Shown here: piece by piece, positions 1 through 4,535 of the stretch
How positions within the stretch are numbered: the first letter of the stretch is position 1
Layout: each line of letters starts with the position of its first letter
Source of the DNA: an uncultured Ilumatobacter sp.
GTDB lineage: Bacteria; Actinomycetota; Acidimicrobiia; Acidimicrobiales; Ilumatobacteraceae
Assembly: GCA_937905835.1 (NCBI GenBank)
Contig: CALCXK010000007.1
Span: 1 to 7,736 of the forward strand
Reading direction: 5' to 3'
DNA: 7,736 nt
The notes under the pieces: generated by a model
What the model was told of the DNA's origin: nothing
The model's database searches: none
The model's input: the letters and a program-made list of their open reading frames with translations, nothing else
Program-made: the position numbers and the translations under genes

Positions 1-317
1 GACTTCGACGCGGCGATCGACGCCGGGGCGAAGATTCTTAAGCTGCACTGTTCGGCCACGAAGCATTTCTGCAGGCGGTCACGCTCCTTGACGAACAGCC
101 GAACGTCGTTGCCGACCTGACGCCGGTGACGGGCAGCCCGGTTCCCCTGACCGTCGAGATCGCCGAGCGGTTGAGCGACCGCATCATCTTCGGGACCGAT
201 GCCCCAAACACCAGAAAGACCGCCGGCGAGTTGTTAGCCGGGCTCCGCACCCTCGGAATCACCGACGCAACGCTCGACAAGATCCTCTCAACCAACGCTC
301 GAGCGCTCACCGCCTGA
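1..317 (+). pseudogene. Amidohydrolase (TIM-barrel, amidohydro_2-like), internally deleted and frameshifted, 5' end outside window
   Basis: Bases 1 to about 51 read in frame 1 as a typical mid-protein segment of an amidohydrolase (DFDAAIDAGAKILKLHCS). From about base 42 on, the protein-like reading moves to frame 3 (GHEAFLQAVTLLDEQPNV, then RIIFGTDAPN, ending NARALTA and a TGA at 315-317). In metal-dependent hydrolases of the amidohydro_2 type these two blocks are normally separated by roughly 50-65 residues that include the metal-binding histidines. Here they are joined within about 10 bases and in different frames. The conserved Asp of GTDAPN survives. I infer an internal deletion that destroyed the frame. 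Frame 1 runs on into unrelated sequence and stops. A GTG at 126 opens a 63-codon ORF, but it is only the C-terminus. A decayed dienelactone-hydrolase-like gene follows on the same strand about 30 bases later, so the two may once have formed an operon. An assembly error is the alternative. Confidence 0.68.
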
Positions 318-348
318 CTCCACACCGCCGAAGTGGGAGACGGTGTGA

Positions 349-590
349 GAAACGTTTGCTCCCGAGGGCGAGATGGCCGTCGTCATCAAGCAGCCCATCG
401 ACTCGCCGGCCGATGGGGGCAGTTGGCCAACCGTGATGATCATGATCGACGCGCCGATCCAGCGCGATCGATCGCAATGCACTAGCGCTTCGTCGATGCC
501 ACCGTCGCGATGTCCAACGTCGCTGTCGACATCTGGCCGGGGGCGCCGACCACGGGCTTACCTAGCCCGGCTACGCGACCTCACCACCAC
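349..590 (+). pseudogene. Dienelactone hydrolase-like gene relic (alpha/beta hydrolase) with missing core
   Basis: The reading frame opened by bases 349-351 gives APEGEMAVVIKQPI followed by SWPTVMIMIDAPIQRD. This matches the start of dienelactone-hydrolase-family proteins, where a short strand is followed by a (H/M)DAPG-I-R-like turn. After about base 460 this frame becomes nonsense. A protein-like stretch resumes in frame 3 at about 486 (RFVDATVAMSNVAVDIWPG), and then in frame 2 at 545 as ADHGLT, broken by a TAG at 563-565. DIWPG-ADHG is the C-terminal catalytic-His region of the family; the His codon is 551-553. The switch at 541-547 looks like a duplicated GC dinucleotide. Around 130 residues that would hold the nucleophile and Asp are absent. 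There is no usable start in frame: the GTG at 343 runs straight into TGA. The family call rests on motif recognition only. I see no functional product here. Confidence 0.5.
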
Positions 591-644
591 AGCTCCGTTT
601 GCCAGAGTTGCGTTTGGGGTCAGGCCCCTTTCGCACTTCGGCAA
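591..644. other. Short intergenic stretch between two converging decayed genes
   Basis: This stretch holds no convincing coding signal in any frame. Its only notable structure is the near-palindrome at 616-628, listed separately. The plus-strand hydrolase relic and the minus-strand Lin0512-like fragment both lose recognisable sequence on entering this interval. Confidence 0.5.
616..628. repeat. 13-bp near-palindrome GGGGTCAGGCCCC at a convergent 3' junction
   Basis: The arms GGGGTC and GGCCCC are complementary around a central A if one G-T pair is allowed. As RNA the more realistic form is a GGGG/CCCC stem with a 5-nt loop, followed on the plus strand by TTT. It lies 16 bases beyond the stop of the minus-strand fragment and just past the plus-strand hydrolase relic. 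It could be a weak bidirectional terminator or one copy of a dispersed palindromic repeat. From memory, similar GGGGTC-A/T-GACCCC motifs recur in many environmental genomes. Only one copy is seen in this window. Confidence 0.3.
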
Positions 645-743
645 CTATTCGGAGAAGCTGACAAGGACCGCAGCCTTGGTGTAGCCGTGACCTTGGACGT
701 CGACGCCCACGCCCATTTCGGTGACCCAGCAGACAAGTGCCAT
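645..743 (-). pseudogene. Truncated Lin0512-family-like protein, 32 codons
   Basis: The ORF starts at an ATG at 743-741 and stops at TAG (647-645). It contains TEMGVGVDVQGHGYTKAAV, which closely matches my memory of the conserved N-terminus of the Lin0512 family (pattern (E)MGxGxDxHGxDxTKAAxRAV). That family has no established biochemical role and its members are usually about 115-120 residues. After KAAV the similarity ends and a stop follows six codons later, so this is the front quarter of a gene. Its ATG overlaps the TGA of the upstream acuI (TGATG), an arrangement typical of translational coupling, so the original gene was probably co-translated with acuI. It is either a truncated relic or, less likely, a small expressed peptide. 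The Cys and Trp in its first six residues are unremarkable. Confidence 0.45.
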
Positions 744-1777
744 CAGGCGTTCGGGTCAACGACAATGCGACCGCGCACCTGGCCAGCCATAATCGCTTCA
801 GCCTGATTCGGCAGTGCGCTCATAGGAACGACTTCGGTCATCGCGTCGAGTCGCTCGGACGGGAGGTCGGTCAGCAGTCGGGCCCAGGCAGCCTCGCGCG
901 CCTCGACCGGCGCCATCACGGAGTCGATGCCCTGGAGGCGAACGCCGCGGAGAATGAACGGCATCACGGTGCTCGGCAAGTCGACGCCGCCGGCAAGGCC
1001 GCAGGCCGTGACGACGCCCTGATACTTGGTTTGCGCGATGACCTTGGCGAGCATCGTCGAACCAACGGTGTCGACCGCTCCAGCAAAATTCTCGGCCTCG
1101 AGGGGCTTTGGTGTTTCGCTCATCTCTTCGCGAGTGAGGAAGCTCGTCGCGCCGAGCGAACGGAGATAGTCGTGCTGCTCGGGGCGGCCCGTGACTGCGG
1201 TAACTTTGTAGCCGAGGTTGGCAAGGATCGCTACGGCGACACTGCCGACACCACCTGCTGCACCGGTGACGACGACCGGGCCATCGGTCGGCGTTACTCC
1301 GCCGTCTTCGAGGCCCAGCACGCACATCATTGCCGTGAGGCCTGCGGTACCGATGCCCATGGCCTGCATAGCACTCATGCCGACCGGGCGGCGGACGAGC
1401 CAGCCAGCCTTGACCTTCTGGCGTTGCGAGTAGCCGCCCCAATAGCGCTCACCGACAGCCCAGCCGGTGAGGATCACTTCGTCGCCCGATGCGAACTTCG
1501 GCGATTCTGACGAGATGACCGTTCCGGAGAAATCGATGCCTGGGACCATCGGATACGACCGCAGGATCCGACCCTTGCCCGTCAGCGCCATGCCGTCCTT
1601 GTAATTGAGCGACGAGAAGTCAATCTGCACGATCACGTCGCCGGCGTCGTAGTCGGGCAAGTCAGCGTCGGTCAGCTGCTCAATCGACGCTGACGCCGAC
1701 TTCGGGTTGCCCTCTTCGGCTTCGCGTACGACGAGTGCATTAAACGTGCCGTTGGGGTTCTCGATCATGGTGCTCAT
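743..1777 (-). CDS. acuI: Acryloyl-CoA reductase, NADPH (AcuI/YhdH-type MDR oxidoreductase)
   Basis: A 344-residue zinc-independent medium-chain dehydrogenase/reductase. AcuI reduces acryloyl-CoA to propionyl-CoA with NADPH in the cytoplasm. This detoxifies acrylate from DMSP cleavage, or acts in 3-hydroxypropionate metabolism. Family signatures are dense: SSLNYKDGMALTGKGR (residues 55-70), YPMVPGIDFSGT (75-86), GERYWGGYSQ (109-118), GTAGLTAMMCVLGLE (143-157), the Rossmann nucleotide loop TGAAGGVGSVAV (171-182), the basic TGRPEQ (196-201) of the cofactor site, FAGAVDTVGS (231-240), and PFILRGVRLQGIDSV (273-287). No zinc-binding Cys cluster is present. Homologues are usually about 325-330 residues and begin near FNALVV (here residue 12), so the true start may be the second ATG at 1768. 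Neither ATG has a clear Shine-Dalgarno sequence. The gene lies 59 bases after a decayed GrdB-like gene, with a hairpin between, and its TGA overlaps the next ORF. It looks intact. Confidence 0.93.
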   Translation of the reverse strand: MSTMIENPNGTFNALVVREAEEGNPKSASASIEQLTDADLPDYDAGDVIVQIDFSSLNYKDGMALTGKGRILRSYPMVPGIDFSGTVISSESPKFASGDEVILTGWAVGERYWGGYSQRQKVKAGWLVRRPVGMSAMQAMGIGTAGLTAMMCVLGLEDGGVTPTDGPVVVTGAAGGVGSVAVAILANLGYKVTAVTGRPEQHDYLRSLGATSFLTREEMSETPKPLEAENFAGAVDTVGSTMLAKVIAQTKYQGVVTACGLAGGVDLPSTVMPFILRGVRLQGIDSVMAPVEAREAAWARLLTDLPSERLDAMTEVVPMSALPNQAEAIMAGQVRGRIVVDPNA

Positions 1778-1809
1778 CGTTGCAGCTCGCGACGGTTCGG
1801 ATCGAATGC

Positions 1810-1834
1810 GACCGGGGCCTCTCCCGAGGCGGTC
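1810..1834 (-). terminator. Hairpin between the GrdB-like relic and acuI, possible terminator or attenuator
   Basis: Read on the minus strand, three bases after the relic's stop codon, the sequence forms GACC-GCCTC, loop GGGA, GAGGC-(CCC bulge)-GGTC. That is nine G/C-rich pairs with one three-base bulge. No T-run follows on the minus strand, so it is not a classical Rho-independent terminator. Many high-GC actinobacteria use hairpins without a U tract, so a terminating or processing role is possible. It leaves only about 30 bases before the acuI start. Confidence 0.35.
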
Positions 1835-1836
1835 GG

Positions 1837-2619
1837 TCAGAAGGCGCTGCCACCTTTGTAACGACCTTCGGGAATCAGGAGACCGCGTACGAGGGCGGCC
1901 ATCGGGTCGTCGGCCTGGGTGACTCGATCGGCAACTGCCTGCAACGTGTCGCCGAGTGCGGTCCCACCAAAGATCCAGTCGTTCAGCGCGTCGTGATTCG
2001 GTGCCGCCGAGCCAGGCTGGGCCGCAATGGCCTCGTGGTAAAAGGTCCGTAGATCATCGGCGAGGTGGCGAACGAGGAGCGGCATGTCGAAGGCCCATTC
2101 GATGTCGTCGGCCCCAGCCAAATCGGGCAGGTCCGTGATCGACTCAGCATCGACGATCGAGGCCAGCGCTCGAGCAACGTCGTCGATCTGGTCCCAAGTT
2201 CAATGGGCAGGCCCACTGCCCCGGGCCAGCTTCTTCGGGGAGCGGCCCGTCGTAGTCGGCAATCGTTGGCTCAGTGGCCGTGACGAGAACGCGTCGCGCA
2301 TCACCCGTTTCTGGAAGTCCGGATCTTCAGCCGAACCGAGTGGCCAACCTAGGGCGAACGGTACCCAGAGCGCCCGAGTCGGGCCAACGGCTTCGCTCTG
2401 TTCCCGTACCAGGCTGATCGATGTGCATGCCACGCCGGCCCGCTCGATGAAGCTGCTGAGGGCGCCAACTGCGCCCATGAACGAGTAGTGCCACTTGCTG
2501 ACACCACCGATCTCGCCGACGTCTGCCATCTCACGCAGCCGCTCCGCCGGAAACGAGATGTTCGGGTCTTGCTGGAACGCGCTGCGGTCGAAGTTGGTGC
2601 TCACGTGGCTCAAGACCAC
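1837..2619 (-). pseudogene. GrdB-like protein (glycine/sarcosine/betaine reductase selenoprotein B family), N-truncated, core-deleted and frameshifted
   Basis: From GTG at 2619 the frame reads VLSHVSTNFDRSAFQQDPN and FPAERLREMADVGEIG, then HYSFMGAVG. This is the hallmark first half of GrdB-like proteins. The next block (SSFIERAGVACTSISLVRE, then ALWVPFALGWPLG) should come only after a segment with a C/U-P-x-C-H-Q-T type redox motif. That segment, roughly 35-45 residues, is missing in frame near 2455-2475, so the active-site Cys or selenocysteine is gone. Near 2290-2293 one base seems lost, and the real reading moves to another frame (VLVTATEPTIADYDGPL, then WACPLNLG). Near 2190-2200 it returns to the original frame (DQIDDVARALASIVDAE) and runs to FYHEAIAAQPG, DWIFGGTALG and TGA at 1839-1837. 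The usual N-terminal strand is also absent; the ORF begins nine bases after the GST stop. It is probably the former fifth gene of the operon, now non-functional. Sequencing indels could explain the frameshifts but not the missing core. Confidence 0.72.
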
Positions 2620-2628
2620 GTCGCCCCA

Positions 2629-3699
2629 TTAGACGAAGAGGATCTCACAACCGGTGCCCGCGAGGAGCAGATCGACGGTCGCCCGATCGGCATCGGCGAG
2701 TGCCGAATACTGCTCGCGTAGCCACACCAAACATTTTCCCTGATACCCAAACGGGCTCTGGGAGTATGTCTGGCCATCGATCGTGCACACCATCTCGTCG
2801 GCGCCCGATCGCAGCGCTGCAGCATTGGCGACCATGAACGGGGCATAGGTCCGACCGGCTTCTTCAAGCAGGCGGCGCACAGTGGGTGCCAACGCGTCGG
2901 TTGCATCCCAACCACCTTGCTCGTCGGCAACAGGCCACGACGACAAGTCGTCAACGCGCTCAATCCAGTTCACTGCTCGGGGTGCCCGGGCCGTCGCCAA
3001 GGCCGTCGACGTCGGATCCCACCACAACATCGGCTTGAGTTGGCCGTACAGCGCCATGTCAGATCGCGCCGGCCGCTCACCGAGCATGAACGGTTGGTGC
3101 GCCAAATGTTCCTGCAAAATCTCGAGGAGCCGCTCGAACGAGCCTTCAAGGACGGGCTGGTTCTGATCGGTCGATCCAACGAGTGCTCGACGGCCGACCT
3201 GGCGCTCGATAATGAAGTCGTGCGCTTTGGCAAGCTGCTCGTCAGGAGCCTGCAGGTTCTGATCGAGCGGCAGCAGCAGGCCCGCTTTTTCGATGTCTGC
3301 GTCGTAGGTCCACCGGTAGTGGTACATCGCCTTGGTCACCCATTCGTCGGCGAAGTCCTCAAGCAGAAAGTCGATGAACGCAAGGGCACCATCCGTCGGC
3401 ACGAGACTGCGCTGCGCGTGATCGGCCTCGAGCCGGGCGATCTGCGGCGACGAGTCGACGAGCGTCTCAGAGTATGCGCCGTCGTCGCCCGCAAAGATCA
3501 GTACCGGGATGATCGGCACCGACCCAGGCGGGAATGTGTCGAGCGCTGAGCCCTTCAGTACCCATCGAAACGGGATGTGCCGGTAACGCAGCACTGCGCG
3601 CATCTTGAGGCTGTACGGCGAGCTATACGCCCCGCGAATAACGATCGGCTGCTCCGACGAGGTCGTCGTGCCTGCCAGCAGCGGATGCTGCGGACTCAT
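2629..3699 (-). CDS. Glutathione S-transferase family protein, long form (356 aa)
   Basis: The N-terminal half (about residues 18-92) is a thioredoxin-like GST domain: IVIRGAYSSPYSLKMRAVL, with SSPYS (26-30) where a catalytic Ser/Cys/Tyr would be expected, the cis-proline loop VPIIPVLI (61-68, Pro65), and VDSSPQI (81-87) corresponding to the gamma-glutamyl-binding (E/D)S motif. Residues about 100-255 are helical and contain the C-terminal GST signature region FMLGERPARSDMALYGQL (204-221), with the N-capping Ser213 and Asp214. A further 100 residues end in FGYQGKCLVWLREQY and a short tail. At about 356 residues it is longer than the classical 200-230. This matches an uncharacterised long GST subgroup found in aerobic degraders. 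It probably conjugates, or reductively handles, an electrophilic or hydrophobic metabolite in the cytoplasm; actinobacteria often lack glutathione, so the thiol cofactor is uncertain. Its ATG overlaps the preceding stop (ATGA at 3699-3696) and it has no clear Shine-Dalgarno of its own, which suggests translational coupling. Confidence 0.83.
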   Translation of the reverse strand: MSPQHPLLAGTTTSSEQPIVIRGAYSSPYSLKMRAVLRYRHIPFRWVLKGSALDTFPPGSVPIIPVLIFAGDDGAYSETLVDSSPQIARLEADHAQRSLVPTDGALAFIDFLLEDFADEWVTKAMYHYRWTYDADIEKAGLLLPLDQNLQAPDEQLAKAHDFIIERQVGRRALVGSTDQNQPVLEGSFERLLEILQEHLAHQPFMLGERPARSDMALYGQLKPMLWWDPTSTALATARAPRAVNWIERVDDLSSWPVADEQGGWDATDALAPTVRRLLEEAGRTYAPFMVANAAALRSGADEMVCTIDGQTYSQSPFGYQGKCLVWLREQYSALADADRATVDLLLAGTGCEILFV

Positions 3700-4535
3700 G
3701 ATTCGATCGATGCTTCGAGTTCATTGAGACGGGCGCGAACGATCATCGTGTACGTGTCGGCAATGGCGGCTTCGCGGTGATCCTTCTGCGCTTCGAGGCG
3801 GGCTGGGTCCATGACGACGGCCATGAACGCTGCCTTGCTCGGGAACTCGTTGAAGCGAACCTGATGCCATGCCCGACCGTCGCCAATGATCGTGTCTTCG
3901 ACGGCGAACCAGCCACTGATCCGAACACCGTGACCGAGCGCCACCTTGGCAGCCTCGGTCGAATACTGCTCCATCTGGTCGGGCGTCTTGTTGGCCGCCG
4001 ATGTGCCTTGCGGGTTGTCATGGAAGCGCAAGACATGGACGACCACGACCGGACCGTCGTCATCGGTCGGCGGGTGGGGTACGTCAGCCCAGTCGGCCTG
4101 CTCGAACCCTTCCGGGGGGGTCGGCATCTCCATGGGTTGCGTGCCAATCACGATGGTCGACTCCATCCCAGCGTCCTTGTGGTGATGCGACTTTTGGAAA
4201 CTCGGGAGCGACTGCATGTCGATGAATGCCTTGCGCGTCGGGTACTTCACGACGCCGATGCGGTCCCACGTGGTTGCGTCACCCAGCAGTTGCTGATCGA
4301 CGTCACCGAAGAACACCGGTGCAGCACCGACAGCGGCGAGTGAATCGAGCGGCGAGTAGGCGTCATCGGCATCACGCCCGCTGATCGCTGACTCGCGGCC
4401 ATCGGCGTAGTCGGCGACCTCGCGGTACTTCATCAGGTTGACCATCCACACCGGACCGTCATCTTCGGGCAACATCATCGCCATCGACATTGCGTATTCC
4501 ACGTTCGGCGTCCCGTAGCGAACCGTGTTACTCAT
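3696..4535 (-). CDS. Tandem DUF1330-like (dimeric alpha-beta barrel) protein
   Basis: 279 residues with two ferredoxin-like repeats. Repeat 1 spans about residues 28-133: strand VWMVNLMKYR, then APVFFGDVD, then DRIGVVKYPTRKAFIDMQ and a closing strand STIVIGTQ. Repeat 2 spans about 162-268: VVVVHVLRFH, then RISGWFAVEDTIIG, then HQVRFNEFPSKAAFMAVVMD and a closing TYTMIVRARL. This strand-helix-strand order with (Y/F)P-(S/T)-(R/K)-x-A-F is characteristic of DUF1330, EthD and monooxygenase-like dimeric alpha-beta barrels. Two copies in one chain give an intramolecular barrel. A His cluster (SHHH, 116-119) lies at the end of the repeat 1 helix and a single DH at 252-253 in repeat 2. Family members are mostly uncharacterised; some bind hydrophobic ligands or take part in aromatic and polyketide chemistry, so I assign no reaction. 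No signal peptide. The start ATG overlaps the fusion gene's stop (ATGA, 4535-4532), and its own stop overlaps the GST start. Confidence 0.75.
   Translation of the reverse strand: MSNTVRYGTPNVEYAMSMAMMLPEDDGPVWMVNLMKYREVADYADGRESAISGRDADDAYSPLDSLAAVGAAPVFFGDVDQQLLGDATTWDRIGVVKYPTRKAFIDMQSLPSFQKSHHHKDAGMESTIVIGTQPMEMPTPPEGFEQADWADVPHPPTDDDGPVVVVHVLRFHDNPQGTSAANKTPDQMEQYSTEAAKVALGHGVRISGWFAVEDTIIGDGRAWHQVRFNEFPSKAAFMAVVMDPARLEAQKDHREAAIADTYTMIVRARLNELEASIES

Noticed and set aside
464..475. Perfect 12-bp palindrome GCGATCGATCGC, with GATCATGATC nearby at 438-447
   Set aside because: Short GATC-based palindromes are common by chance in DNA with this codon use (gatcga is frequent). There is no second copy or gene context that suggests a binding site, although it lies near the deletion point of the hydrolase relic.
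373..684. A 103-codon plus-strand ORF as a new hypothetical gene
   Set aside because: Only its first 28 or so codons look like a protein. The rest is out of frame relative to the dienelactone-hydrolase-like blocks, so it is better described as a relic.
737..1510. A 257-codon plus-strand ORF opposite acuI
   Set aside because: The minus strand encodes a full, motif-rich AcuI. The antisense product is rich in Arg/His and has no domain pattern.
1983..2216. A 77-codon minus-strand ORF within the GrdB-like region as a separate gene
   Set aside because: It is the third frame across the frameshifted segment. Its translation is Arg/Ser-rich and does not resemble the family, whereas the neighbouring frames do.
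1837..2619. Programmed ribosomal frameshifting as the reason for the two frame changes in the GrdB-like gene
   Set aside because: No slippery heptamer is visible at about 2290 or 2195, and the gene also lacks its N-terminus and active-site segment, so decay or sequence error is simpler.
2917..3549. A 210-codon plus-strand ORF opposite the GST gene
   Set aside because: It is an antisense shadow; the Arg-rich composition is typical of non-coding frames in GC-rich DNA.
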